Positions 30,218 to 39,253 of a DNA stretch of 64,000 nucleotides are shown here, piece by piece (within the stretch, counting starts at the first letter, position 1; the number at the start of each line of letters is the position of its first letter). The stretch spans positions 378,501-442,500 of the forward strand of contig NZ_CP012916.1 in the NCBI RefSeq assembly GCF_001315015.1, given 5' to 3'. The DNA is from Azospirillum brasilense (lineage in GTDB: Bacteria; Pseudomonadota; Alphaproteobacteria; Azospirillales; Azospirillaceae). The notes under the pieces were generated by a model. The model did no database searches. It was not told where the DNA came from and saw nothing but the letters and a program-made list of their open reading frames with translations. Both the position numbers and the translations under genes were made by a program.

Positions 30218-31390
30218 ATGCTGTCGAACCAGTATCCGACCCTGAACTTCGACCTCGGCGAATCCGCGGACATGCTGCGCGACACCGTGCGCAGCTTCGC
30301 CGCCGACGAGATCGCGCCCCGCGCCGCCGAGATCGACCGCACCAACGAGTTCCCGAACGAGCTGTGGCGGAAGTTCGGCGACCTCGGCGTGCTCGGCATC
30401 ACGGCGGAGGAGGAATACGGCGGCGCCGGCATGGGCTATCTGGAGCATGTCGTGGCGATGGAGGAGATTTCCCGCGCCTCGGCCTCGGTCGGCCTCAGCT
30501 ACGGCGCGCACTCCAACCTCTGCGTCAACCAGATTCGCAAGAACGGCACGGCGGAGCAGAAGAGCCGCTACCTCCCGAAGCTGATCTCCGGCGAGCACAT
30601 CGGCGCGCTTGCCATGTCGGAGCCGAACGCCGGGTCCGACGTGGTGTCGATGAAGCTCCGCGCCGAGAAGCAGGGCGACCGCTACGTGCTGAACGGCACG
30701 AAGATGTGGATCACCAACGGGCCGGACGCCGACACGCTGGTGGTCTACGCCAAGACCGACGTCAACGCCGGCCCGCGCGGCATAACCGCCTTCCTGATCG
30801 AGAAGTCGTTCAAGGGCTTCTCCGTCGCGCAGAAGCTCGACAAGCTGGGCATGCGCGGCTCCAACACCGGCGAGCTGGTGTTCGAGGACTGCGAGGTGCC
30901 GGAGGAGAACATCCTGGGCGGCGTCGGGCGCGGCGTGAACGTGCTGATGTCCGGCCTCGACTACGAGCGCGCGGTGCTGGCCGGCGGGCCGCTCGGCATC
31001 ATGCAGGCCTGCATGGACGTGGTGGTTCCCTACCTGCACGACCGCAAGCAGTTCGGCCAGCCGATCGGCGAGTTCCAGCTCATGCAGGGCAAGCTGGCCG
31101 ACATGTACACGATCATGAACGCCGCCAAGGCCTACGTGTACGCCGTCGCCAAGGCCTGCGACCGCGGCGAGACCGCCCGCAAGGACGCCGCCGGGGCGAT
31201 CCTCTTCGCCGCCGAAAAGGCGACCTGGATGGCGCTGGAGGCCATTCAGACTCTGGGCGGCAATGGCTACATCAACGAATACCCGACGGGCCGCCTGCTG
31301 CGCGACGCCAAGCTCTACGAGATCGGCGCCGGCACCAGCGAGATCCGCCGCATGCTGATCGGGCGCGAGCTGTTCAAGGAAACGGCCTGA
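30218..31390 (+). CDS. liuA: Isovaleryl-CoA dehydrogenase
   Basis: This 390-residue flavoenzyme oxidises isovaleryl-CoA to 3-methylcrotonyl-CoA in leucine breakdown and passes electrons to ETF. The catalytic Glu is at the isovaleryl-type position, E250 in GLDYERAVLAGGPLG. The other acyl-CoA dehydrogenase position reads YEIGAGTSEIRR, without the usual Glu. FAD/substrate motifs ALAMSEPNAGSDVVSM and WITNGPDADTLVVYAKT are clear. The frame is open upstream through the palindromes; ATG 30218 follows a GGGGGGAG and fits family N-termini. First gene of the liu operon. Confidence 0.95.
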   Translation: MLSNQYPTLNFDLGESADMLRDTVRSFAADEIAPRAAEIDRTNEFPNELWRKFGDLGVLGITAEEEYGGAGMGYLEHVVAMEEISRASASVGLSYGAHSNLCVNQIRKNGTAEQKSRYLPKLISGEHIGALAMSEPNAGSDVVSMKLRAEKQGDRYVLNGTKMWITNGPDADTLVVYAKTDVNAGPRGITAFLIEKSFKGFSVAQKLDKLGMRGSNTGELVFEDCEVPEENILGGVGRGVNVLMSGLDYERAVLAGGPLGIMQACMDVVVPYLHDRKQFGQPIGEFQLMQGKLADMYTIMNAAKAYVYAVAKACDRGETARKDAAGAILFAAEKATWMALEAIQTLGGNGYINEYPTGRLLRDAKLYEIGAGTSEIRRMLIGRELFKETA

Positions 31391-31426
31391 GGAAAACGGC
31401 GTAAAGCCGGAGGGAAGGGAAGAACC

Positions 31427-32608
31427 ATGACCGATACCGTTGTGATCGCGGGCGCCGCCCGCACGCCGATGGGCGGCTTCCAGGGCGACTTGCAGGGGCT
31501 GACCGCACCGCAGCTCGGCTCCGCCGCCATCAAGGCCGCGCTGGAGCGCGCCGGGGTGAAGCCGGATGCCGTGGACGAGGTGTTCATGGGCAACGTTCTG
31601 CCCGCCGGGCTGGGGCAGGCGCCGGCGCGACAGGCGTCGCTCGGCGCCGGCATCCCGGAGGCTGCCGGCTGCACGACCATCTCCAAGGTCTGCGGGTCGG
31701 GCATGAAGGCGGTGATGCTCGCCACCGACCTCATCAAGGCCGGCTCGGCGGAGATCATGGTCGCCGGCGGCATGGAGAGCATGTCCAACGCTCCCTACCT
31801 GCTGGACCGCGCGCGCGGCGGCTACCGCATGGGCCACGGCCGCGTGCTCGACCACATGTTCCTCGACGGGCTGGAGGACGCCTACGACCGCGGGCGCCTG
31901 ATGGGCACCTTCGCGGAGGAATGCGCCACCCACTACCAGTTCACCCGCGAGGCGCAGGACAACTACGCCATCGAGAGCCTGAACCGCGCCCGCCGCGCCA
32001 CCGAGGACGGCAGCTTCGTCAAGGAGATCACCGCGGTCACCGTTAAGGGCCGCAAGGGCGACACGGTGGTGGAGAAGGACGAGCAGCCGCTGAAGGCCGA
32101 CCCGGCCAAGATCCCCACGCTGAAGCCCGCCTTCGCCAAGGACGGCACGGTGACGGCGGCCAACGCCTCCTCCATCTCGGATGGTGCGGCAGCGCTGGTG
32201 CTGACCACCCGGTCGAACGCGGAGAAGCTCGGCCTGCCGATCCTGGCGGAGATCAAGGCCCACGCCAACCACGCCCAGGCCCCGGCCTGGTTCACCACCG
32301 CCCCGGTCGGTGCGATCAACAAGGTGCTGGAGCGCGCCGGCTGGTCGGCCAAGGACGTGGACCTCTACGAGCTGAACGAGGCCTTCGCCGTGGTCGCCAT
32401 GGCGGCGATGCGCGAACTCGACATCCCGCATGACAAGATCAACGTGCATGGCGGCGCCTGCGCGCTCGGCCATCCGATCGGCGCGTCCGGCGCGCGCATT
32501 CTCGTCACGCTGCTGGCGGCCCTGGAGAAGAACGGGCTGAAGCGCGGTGTCGCCTCGCTGTGCATCGGCGGTGGCGAGGCCACGGCGGTGGCGGTGGAGT
32601 TGGTGTAA
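31427..32608 (+). CDS. Acetyl-CoA C-acetyltransferase (thiolase)
   Basis: This 393-residue thiolase has the active-site Cys at C89 (SKVCGSGMKA), the GGMESMSNAPYLL segment, the NEAFAVVAM motif, HGGACALGHPIGASGARI with the catalytic His, and the C-terminal CIGGGEATAV with the second Cys. It makes or cleaves acetoacetyl-CoA. In this operon it may handle acetoacetate-derived carbon from HMG-CoA lyase, although an acetoacetyl-CoA synthetase or CoA transferase is not seen in the window. It lies 36 bp after the isovaleryl-CoA dehydrogenase. Confidence 0.93.
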   Translation: MTDTVVIAGAARTPMGGFQGDLQGLTAPQLGSAAIKAALERAGVKPDAVDEVFMGNVLPAGLGQAPARQASLGAGIPEAAGCTTISKVCGSGMKAVMLATDLIKAGSAEIMVAGGMESMSNAPYLLDRARGGYRMGHGRVLDHMFLDGLEDAYDRGRLMGTFAEECATHYQFTREAQDNYAIESLNRARRATEDGSFVKEITAVTVKGRKGDTVVEKDEQPLKADPAKIPTLKPAFAKDGTVTAANASSISDGAAALVLTTRSNAEKLGLPILAEIKAHANHAQAPAWFTTAPVGAINKVLERAGWSAKDVDLYELNEAFAVVAMAAMRELDIPHDKINVHGGACALGHPIGASGARILVTLLAALEKNGLKRGVASLCIGGGEATAVAVELV

Positions 32609-32617
32609 GGCAACCGT

Positions 32618-32702
32618 GCCCCCTCCCTAACCCTCCCCCGCTGCGCGGGAGAGGGGATCAAGCTCCCTCCACCGCGCAGCGGGGGAGGGGTGGGGAGGGG
32701 GC
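32618..32702. repeat. GC-rich intergenic inverted repeat, type 2 (copy E)
   Basis: GCCCCCTCCCTAACCCTCCC and the mirrored GGGGGAGGGG, TGGGGAGGGGGC arms enclose a CGCTGCGCGGG / CCGCGCAGCGG core. It lies between thiolase and acyl-CoA dehydrogenase genes, inside the operon. Confidence 0.75.
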
Positions 32703-32726
32703 AAAAAGCGTGCGGGAGGGAAAGCA

Positions 32727-33860
32727 ATGCGGCTGACGGAAGAGCAGCGGATGGTGCGCGACATGGCGCGGGACTTCGCGACTGAGCGGCTGGCGCCGAC
32801 CGCGGCCGAGCGCGACCGCACCGGCGCCTTCCCCAAGGAGGAGCTGGCCGAGATGGGCCGGCTCGGCCTGATGGGCATGCTGGTGCCGGAGGCGTTCGAC
32901 GGCGCCGGCACCGACCACATCGCCTACGCGCTCGCCATCGAGGAGATCGCGGCGGGCGACGGCGCCATTTCCACCATCATGAGCGTGCACAACTCCGTCG
33001 GCTGCATGCCGATCCTGAAGTTCGGCAGCGCCGAGCAGAAGGAGCGCTTCCTGAAGCCGATGGCCCGCGGCGAGCAGCTCGGCTGCTTCTGCCTGACCGA
33101 GCCGCAGGCGGGGTCCGACGCCGCCGCCATCAAGACCCGCGCGCGCCGCGACGGCAACCACTGGGTCCTCAACGGCACCAAGCAGTTCATCACGTCGGGC
33201 AAGAACGCCGACGTCGCCATCGTCTTCGCGGTCAGCGACCCCGAGGCCGGCAAGAAGGGCATCACCGCCTTCATCGTACCGACCGACACCCCCGGCTTCC
33301 AGGTCGCGCGGGTCGAGGAGAAGCTCGGCCAGAGCTGCTCCGACACCTGCCAGATCGTGCTGGAGGACTGCCGCATCCCCGCCGACCTGATGCTGGGCGC
33401 GGAGGGCGGCGGCTACCGGGTGGCGCTCGCCAACCTGGAGGGCGGGCGCATCGGCATCGCCTCTCAGTCGGTGGGCATGGCGCGCTCCGCGCTCGACCAC
33501 GCCACCCGCTACGCCCAGGAGCGGCAGAGCATGGGCGTGCCGATCATCCAGCATCAGGCGGTGGCCTTCCGGCTGGCCGACATGGCGACGAAGGTGGAGG
33601 CCGCGCGCCAGCTCGTCCTGCACGCCGCGAGCCTCCGCGACGCGGGCGAGCCCTGCCTGAAGGAGGCGGCGATGGCGAAGCTGTTCGCCTCGGAGATCGC
33701 CGAGCGCGTCTGCTCCGACGCCATCCAGATTCATGGCGGCTACGGCTACCTGAACGATTTCCCGGTGGAGCGCATTTATAGAGACGTGCGCGTCTGCCAG
33801 ATCTACGAGGGCACGAGCGACATCCAGCGGCTGGTCATCAGCCGCGCCCTGATGCAGTAG
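32727..33860 (+). CDS. Short/branched-chain acyl-CoA dehydrogenase
   Basis: This 377-residue acyl-CoA dehydrogenase has the catalytic Glu at the butyryl-type position, E361 (QIYEGTSDIQRLVISRA), in contrast to the isovaleryl enzyme two genes upstream. FAD contacts CFCLTEPQAGSDAAAI and FITSGKNADVAIVFAV are present. Likely substrates are butyryl-, isobutyryl- or 2-methylbutyryl-CoA, which would extend the operon toward isoleucine/valine or short fatty acids. The choice among them is inference. It is preceded by a repeat and followed 28 bp later by the carboxylase beta gene. Confidence 0.9.
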   Translation: MRLTEEQRMVRDMARDFATERLAPTAAERDRTGAFPKEELAEMGRLGLMGMLVPEAFDGAGTDHIAYALAIEEIAAGDGAISTIMSVHNSVGCMPILKFGSAEQKERFLKPMARGEQLGCFCLTEPQAGSDAAAIKTRARRDGNHWVLNGTKQFITSGKNADVAIVFAVSDPEAGKKGITAFIVPTDTPGFQVARVEEKLGQSCSDTCQIVLEDCRIPADLMLGAEGGGYRVALANLEGGRIGIASQSVGMARSALDHATRYAQERQSMGVPIIQHQAVAFRLADMATKVEAARQLVLHAASLRDAGEPCLKEAAMAKLFASEIAERVCSDAIQIHGGYGYLNDFPVERIYRDVRVCQIYEGTSDIQRLVISRALMQ

Positions 33861-33888
33861 AACAAGAAGAGACGGGAGGACGACGGCC

Positions 33889-35496
33889 ATGACCGTCCTG
33901 AAGAGCGCCCTGAACCCGCGCTCCGCCGAGTTCCAGACGAACGCCGACGCCATGTCCGCCCTGGTCGCCGACCTGCGCGAGAAGGTGGGCGCCATCAAGC
34001 AGGGCGGCGGCGCGAAGGCCCGCGACAAGCACCTGTCCCGCGGCAAGCTGCTGCCGCGCGAGCGCATCCGCCAGCTTCTGGATGTGGGATCGCCCTTCCT
34101 GGAGCTGTCGCAGATGGCCGCCCACAAGGTCTATGACGACGACATCCCGGCCGCGGGCATCATCACCGGCATCGGCAGCGTGGCCGGGCAGGAATGCATG
34201 GTGGTCGTCAACGACGCCACAGTGAAGGGCGGCACCTACTTCCCCCTGACCGTCAAGAAGCACCTGCGGGCGCAGGAAGTGGCGCAGCAGAACAACCTGC
34301 CCTGCATTTATCTCGTCGACTCGGGAGGCGCCAACCTGCCCAACCAGGACGAGGTCTTCCCCGACCGCGACCATTTCGGCCGCATCTTCTTCAACCAGGC
34401 CAACATGTCGGCCCAGGGCATCCCGCAGATCGCCGTGGTGATGGGAAGCTGCACGGCGGGCGGAGCCTATGTTCCGGCCATGTCGGACGAGGCGATCATC
34501 GTGCGCAACCAGGGCACCATCTTCCTCGGCGGCCCGCCGCTGGTGAAGGCGGCGACCGGCGAGGTGGTGTCGGCGGAGGACCTCGGCGGGGCGGACGTGC
34601 ATTCCCGCACCTCCGGCGTGACCGACCATTACGCGATGAACGACGCCCACGCGCTCGCCATGGCGCGCAAGGTCGTGTCGAACCTGAACCGCAGCAAGCG
34701 CATCGACATGGACCTGCGCGAGCCGCAGGAACCGGCCTACGACCCGCGCGAACTCTACGGTGTGATCCCCAGCGACCCGCGCAAGCCCTTCGACGTGCGC
34801 GAGGTCATCGCCCGCGTGGTCGACGGCTCGGTGCTGGACGAGTTCAAGCCGCTCTACGGCACGACGCTGGTCTGCGGCTTCGCCCACATCTTCGGCTACC
34901 CGGTCGGCATCATCGCCAACAACGGCATCCTGTTCAGCGAATCCGCCCTGAAGGGCGCGCATTTCGTCGAGCTGTGCTGCCAGCGAGGGATTCCCCTGGT
35001 CTTCCTGCAGAACATCACCGGCTTCATGGTCGGGCGGAAATACGAGGCGGGCGGTATCGCCAAGGACGGTGCGAAGCTGGTCACCGCCGTCGCCTGCGCC
35101 AAGGTGCCAAAATTCACCGTCATCATCGGCGGCAGCTATGGTGCGGGCAATTACGGCATGTGCGGGCGCGCCTATTCCCCGCGCTTCCTCTGGATGTGGC
35201 CGAACTCGCGCATCTCGGTGATGGGCGGGGAGCAGGCGGCGGGCGTGCTCGCCCAGGTCCGGCGCGACGCCATGGAATCCCAGGGCAGGAGCTGGGCGCC
35301 GGAGGAGGAGGAGGCGTTCAAGGCCCCCATCCGCCAGCAGTACGAAGACCAGGGCCATCCCTACTACGCCTCCGCCCGGTTGTGGGACGACGGCATCATC
35401 GACCCGGCGGACACGCGCATGGTGCTCGGCCTCGGCCTGTCGGCGTCGCTGAACGCCCCGGTCGAGAAGACCACCTTCGGCGTGTTCCGGATGTGA
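33889..35496 (+). CDS. liuB: Methylcrotonyl-CoA carboxylase, carboxyltransferase (beta) subunit
   Basis: This 535-residue carboxyltransferase joins carboxy-biotin to 3-methylcrotonyl-CoA, giving 3-methylglutaconyl-CoA. Length and the motifs KHLSRGKLLPRERI, IYLVDSGGANLPNQDEVFPD, GGAYVPAMSDEAIIV, FLGGPPLVKAATGEVV and FLQNITGFMVGRKYEAGG match MCC beta rather than propionyl-CoA carboxylase. Its biotin-bearing partner lies two genes downstream with the methylglutaconyl-CoA hydratase between, the standard liu order. Confidence 0.95.
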   Translation: MTVLKSALNPRSAEFQTNADAMSALVADLREKVGAIKQGGGAKARDKHLSRGKLLPRERIRQLLDVGSPFLELSQMAAHKVYDDDIPAAGIITGIGSVAGQECMVVVNDATVKGGTYFPLTVKKHLRAQEVAQQNNLPCIYLVDSGGANLPNQDEVFPDRDHFGRIFFNQANMSAQGIPQIAVVMGSCTAGGAYVPAMSDEAIIVRNQGTIFLGGPPLVKAATGEVVSAEDLGGADVHSRTSGVTDHYAMNDAHALAMARKVVSNLNRSKRIDMDLREPQEPAYDPRELYGVIPSDPRKPFDVREVIARVVDGSVLDEFKPLYGTTLVCGFAHIFGYPVGIIANNGILFSESALKGAHFVELCCQRGIPLVFLQNITGFMVGRKYEAGGIAKDGAKLVTAVACAKVPKFTVIIGGSYGAGNYGMCGRAYSPRFLWMWPNSRISVMGGEQAAGVLAQVRRDAMESQGRSWAPEEEEAFKAPIRQQYEDQGHPYYASARLWDDGIIDPADTRMVLGLGLSASLNAPVEKTTFGVFRM

Positions 35497-35513
35497 GCGG
35501 GGGGACGACGAGC

Positions 35514-36296
35514 ATGAGCGACATTCTGATCGACATCGCCGCCAGCGGCGTCGCCGCCGTCACGATGAACCGGGCGGACGTTCACAACGCCTTCAACGAG
35601 CAGGTCATCGCCGATCTGACCGACGCCGTCCTCAGCCTGGGATCGAACCCGGATGTCCGCGCCATCCTGCTGCGCGGCGCGGGGAAGAGCTTCTCCGCCG
35701 GGGCCGACCTCGGCTGGATGAAGAAGATGGCGGGTTACAGCCATGGCGAGAACGTCGAGGACGCCATGGGGCTCGCCACCATGCTGCGCACGCTGGACGA
35801 ATGCCCGAAGCCGACCATCGCCGTGGTGCAGGGTCCGGCCTTCGGCGGCGGGGTGGGGCTGGTCGCCGCCTGCGACATCGCCATCGCCACCGAGACCGCC
35901 AGCTTCGCCCTGACCGAGGTGCGGCTGGGCCTGATCCCCGCGGTCATCAGCCCCTACGTCGTCGCCGCGATGGGCGAGCGCGCCTGCCGCCGCTACTTCC
36001 TGACGGCGGAGCGATTCTCCGCCGCTGAGGCGCTGCGGCTCGGTTTGCTGCACCAGACCGTCCCGGCGACGGAGCTGGATGCCGCGGTCGAGGTGATGGT
36101 GCGCAACCTTCTGCAATGCGGCCCGGCCTCGCAGACCGCGGCGAAGGAGCTGATCCGCGCCGTGGCGCGCCGTCCGCTGGACGACGCGCTGGTCCGCGAC
36201 ACGGCGGAGCGCATCGCCCGCCAGCGCGCGAGCGACGAGGGGAGGGAGGGCGTCGGCGCCTTCCTGGAGAAACGCGAACCGGCGTGGCGGAGCTGA
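35514..36296 (+). CDS. liuC: Methylglutaconyl-CoA hydratase (enoyl-CoA hydratase family)
   Basis: This 260-residue crotonase-fold enzyme hydrates 3-methylglutaconyl-CoA to HMG-CoA. The oxyanion-hole segments SAGADLGWMKKM and GPAFGGGVGLVAACDIAIA are present, as is the ALTEVRLGLIPAVISPYVV stretch characteristic of LiuC-type hydratases. ATG 35514 follows a GGGGGGACGACG stretch 17 bp after the carboxylase beta stop. The carboxylase alpha gene follows 5 bp downstream. Confidence 0.92.
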   Translation: MSDILIDIAASGVAAVTMNRADVHNAFNEQVIADLTDAVLSLGSNPDVRAILLRGAGKSFSAGADLGWMKKMAGYSHGENVEDAMGLATMLRTLDECPKPTIAVVQGPAFGGGVGLVAACDIAIATETASFALTEVRLGLIPAVISPYVVAAMGERACRRYFLTAERFSAAEALRLGLLHQTVPATELDAAVEVMVRNLLQCGPASQTAAKELIRAVARRPLDDALVRDTAERIARQRASDEGREGVGAFLEKREPAWRS

Positions 36297-36301
36297 GTCC
36301 C

Positions 36302-38320
36302 ATGGTTGAGACAGGCATGTTCGACAAGATTCTGATCGCGAACCGTGGCGAGATCGCCTGCCGCGTCATCCGCACCGCCCGCCGCATGGGCATCCGCACC
36401 GTCGCCGTGTATTCGGAAGCCGACGCCCGCGCCATGCATGTGGAGATGGCCGACGAGGCCGTCTGCATCGGCCCGGCGCCGGTCGGCGAGAGCTATCTGC
36501 GCGGCGACGCGATCCTTGAGGTCGCCAAGCGCACCGGCGCCCAGGCCATCCATCCCGGCTACGGCTTCCTGTCGGAGAACGCCGGCTTCGCGGCGGCCTG
36601 CGCCGAGGCCGGCGTGGTCTTCATCGGCCCGCCGATCGAGGCCATCCGCGTCATGGGCTCCAAGGCGGAATCCAAGCGCGTGATGTCGCAGGCCGACGTG
36701 CCTCTGGTCCCCGGCTTCCACGGCGAGGCCCAGGATCTGGAGACGCTGAGCGCGGAGGCCGGGCGCATCGGCTACCCGGTGCTGGTCAAGGCGTCGGCGG
36801 GCGGCGGCGGCAAGGGCATGCGCGTGGTCCGCGCCGCCGGCGAGTTCGCCGACGCGGTGGCCGGCGCCAAGCGCGAGGCGAAGGCCGCCTTCGGCGACGA
36901 CAGCGTGCTTCTGGAGAAGTATCTGGGCCGCCCGCGCCATGTCGAGATCCAGGTCTTCTGCGACACCCACGGCAACGGCGTCTATCTGTTCGAGCGCGAC
37001 TGCTCGATCCAGCGCCGCCACCAGAAGGTGATCGAGGAGGCCCCGGCCCCGGCGCTGCCCGACGACCTGCGCCGCCGCATGGGCGAGGCCGCGGTGGCCG
37101 CCGCCAAGGCGGTGAACTACGTCGGCGCCGGCACCGTGGAGTTCCTCTACGAGGACGGCGGCTTCTACTTCATCGAGATGAACACCCGCCTCCAGGTGGA
37201 GCATCCGGTGACCGAGAAGATCACCGGCCAGGACCTCGTGGAGTGGCAGCTGCGCGTCGCTGCCGGCGGCACGCTGCCGCTGATGCAGGACCAGCTCACC
37301 CGCCGCGGCCACGCCTTCGAGGCGCGCCTCTATGCGGAGGACCCGCAGCGCGAGTTCCTGCCGGCCATCGGCAAGCTGGTCCGCCTGCGCCCGCCCGCCG
37401 AGAACGACCATGTCCGGGTGGACACCGGCGTCCGCGAGGGCGACGAGGTCACCATGTTCTACGACCCGATGATCGCCAAGCTGATCGTCTGGGACGAGGA
37501 CCGCGACGCCGCGCTGCGCCGCCTGCGCGTGGCGCTCGCCGCCTACGAGGTGGTCGGGGTGACCACCAACGTGGCCTTCCTCGGCGCCATCGCCGGGCAT
37601 CCGGCCTTCCGCGCGGTGGAGATCGACACCGGCTTCATCGAGCGGCACCGCGCCGACCTGTTGCCCCCGCCGGCCCCGGTGCCGGACCGCGGGCTGGCCA
37701 TCGCCGCGCTCAGCGTGCTGCTCCGCCGCAACGCGGACACGCGCAAGGCCCGCCGCGCCGCGTCGGACCCCTGGTCGCCCTGGCTGTCGGCCAGCGGCTG
37801 GCGCCTCAACGACGACAACCACCACGACCTGCGCCTGCTCGACGGCGACACGCCGCGCAGCCTGACCCTGCATTTCCGCCCCGACGGTTACGAGATCGAG
37901 GTGGAGGGCCGCCCGGCCATCCGGGCGGAGCGGGTGACGCTTGACGGCGAGACGCTGACCGCCACCATCGACGCCGTGCGCACCCGCGCCACGGTGGTCT
38001 GTCAGGGATTGGACCTGACCATCCTGTCGGACGGATCGGTGTGGCGGCTGCATCTGGACGACCCGACCGCCCGCGCCGCGGAGCAGGAGGGCGGCTCCGG
38101 CCGCCTGACCGCGCCGATGCCGGGCACCGTCGTCCGCGTGCTGGTCGAGCCCGGCCAGACGGTGGAGGCGGGCGCGCCGCTGATGCTGCTGGAGGCGATG
38201 AAGATGGAGCACACCATCAAGGCCCCCGCCGCCGGCACAGTCAGCGCCGTCAACTTCGCGGCGGGCGATCAGGTGTCCGAAGGCGTGGACCTGCTGGTCC
38301 TCGACGTGGCGGAGGGATGA
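36302..38320 (+). CDS. liuD: Methylcrotonyl-CoA carboxylase, biotin carboxylase/biotin carrier (alpha) subunit
   Basis: This 672-residue subunit carries the biotin carboxylase domain (FDKILIANRGEIACRVIRTA, KASAGGGGKGMRVV, EMNTRLQVEHPVTE), a linker/BT region, and a C-terminal biotinyl domain with the lysine K634 in EAMKMEH. ATP and bicarbonate are used to carboxylate biotin, which the beta subunit then uses. Start ATG 36302 is chosen; ATG 36317 (MFDKIL) also matches family N-termini. Its stop overlaps the HMG-CoA lyase start by ATGA. Confidence 0.95.
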   Translation: MVETGMFDKILIANRGEIACRVIRTARRMGIRTVAVYSEADARAMHVEMADEAVCIGPAPVGESYLRGDAILEVAKRTGAQAIHPGYGFLSENAGFAAACAEAGVVFIGPPIEAIRVMGSKAESKRVMSQADVPLVPGFHGEAQDLETLSAEAGRIGYPVLVKASAGGGGKGMRVVRAAGEFADAVAGAKREAKAAFGDDSVLLEKYLGRPRHVEIQVFCDTHGNGVYLFERDCSIQRRHQKVIEEAPAPALPDDLRRRMGEAAVAAAKAVNYVGAGTVEFLYEDGGFYFIEMNTRLQVEHPVTEKITGQDLVEWQLRVAAGGTLPLMQDQLTRRGHAFEARLYAEDPQREFLPAIGKLVRLRPPAENDHVRVDTGVREGDEVTMFYDPMIAKLIVWDEDRDAALRRLRVALAAYEVVGVTTNVAFLGAIAGHPAFRAVEIDTGFIERHRADLLPPPAPVPDRGLAIAALSVLLRRNADTRKARRAASDPWSPWLSASGWRLNDDNHHDLRLLDGDTPRSLTLHFRPDGYEIEVEGRPAIRAERVTLDGETLTATIDAVRTRATVVCQGLDLTILSDGSVWRLHLDDPTARAAEQEGGSGRLTAPMPGTVVRVLVEPGQTVEAGAPLMLLEAMKMEHTIKAPAAGTVSAVNFAAGDQVSEGVDLLVLDVAEG

Positions 38321-39222
38321 GCATGCGCCTGCCGAAAAGCGTCCGCATGGTGGAGGTCGGCCCGCGCGACGGCCTCCAGAACGAGAAGCAGATCGTCCCG
38401 ACCGCGGTGAAGATCGGTCTGGTCGACCGGCTGACCGAGGCCGGGCTGACCGCCATCGAGGCCGGCAGCTTCGTGTCGCCCAAATGGGTCCCGCAGATGG
38501 CCGACACGCCGGACGTCTTCGCCGGCATCCGGCGCAGGGAGGGGGTGCGCTATGTCGCCCTCACCCCGAACGCCAAGGGCCTGGAGGGCGCGCTCGCCGC
38601 CCGCGCCGACGAGGTGGCGGTCTTCGCCGCCGCGTCGGAGAGCTTCAGCCAGAAGAACATCAACTGCTCCATCGCCGAAAGCCTGGACCGCTTCGTCCCG
38701 GTGCTGGAGCAGGCCAAGGCTCGGGGCGTGCCGGTGCGGGGTTACGTCTCCTGCGTGCTCGGCTGCCCCTATGAAGGCGAGATCGCTCCGGCGGCGGTGG
38801 CCGAGGTGGCCGGCCGGCTGCTCGACATGGGCTGCTACGAGGTCTCGCTCGGCGACACCATCGGGACCGGCACGCCGGCCAAGGCCCAGGCGATGATCGC
38901 GGCGGTGGCGGAGCGCGTGCCGATGGAGCGCTTGGCGGTGCATTTCCACGACACCTACGGCCAAGCGCTCGCCAACATCCTGGCGACGCTGGAGATGGGC
39001 GTGGCGGTGGTGGACAGCTCCGTCGCCGGGCTGGGCGGCTGCCCCTACGCCAAGGGGGCGTCGGGCAACGTGGCGAGCGAGGACGTGCTCTACATGCTGA
39101 ACGGTCTGGGTGTCGGGACGGGGGTGGACCTCGACCGGCTGGTGGCGGCTGGCGCTTATATCAGCGATGCCATCGGCCGTCCGACCGCCTCGAAGGTCGC
39201 CCGCGCGCGGGGATGTGCGTAA
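38317..39222 (+). CDS. liuE: Hydroxymethylglutaryl-CoA lyase
   Basis: This 301-residue TIM-barrel lyase splits HMG-CoA into acetyl-CoA and acetoacetate, the last step of leucine breakdown. Motifs: VEVGPRDGLQNE (metal/substrate), SFVSPKWVPQMADT, LGDTIGTGTP, VHFHDTYGQALAN with metal-binding histidines, and VAGLGGCPYAKGASGN with the catalytic-loop Cys C242. It is translationally coupled to the carboxylase alpha gene. ATG 38323 is an alternative start six bases further. Confidence 0.95.
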   Translation: MSMRLPKSVRMVEVGPRDGLQNEKQIVPTAVKIGLVDRLTEAGLTAIEAGSFVSPKWVPQMADTPDVFAGIRRREGVRYVALTPNAKGLEGALAARADEVAVFAAASESFSQKNINCSIAESLDRFVPVLEQAKARGVPVRGYVSCVLGCPYEGEIAPAAVAEVAGRLLDMGCYEVSLGDTIGTGTPAKAQAMIAAVAERVPMERLAVHFHDTYGQALANILATLEMGVAVVDSSVAGLGGCPYAKGASGNVASEDVLYMLNGLGVGTGVDLDRLVAAGAYISDAIGRPTASKVARARGCA

Positions 39223-39253
39223 AACACGGGGAAAGAGGGAAGGGAAGGGCGCC

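Noticed and set aside
27119..32473. A 1784-codon open frame on the minus strand
   Set aside because: It is antisense to the PaaK-like, aldehyde dehydrogenase, isovaleryl-CoA dehydrogenase and thiolase genes, which all have conserved motifs. No independent evidence for coding.
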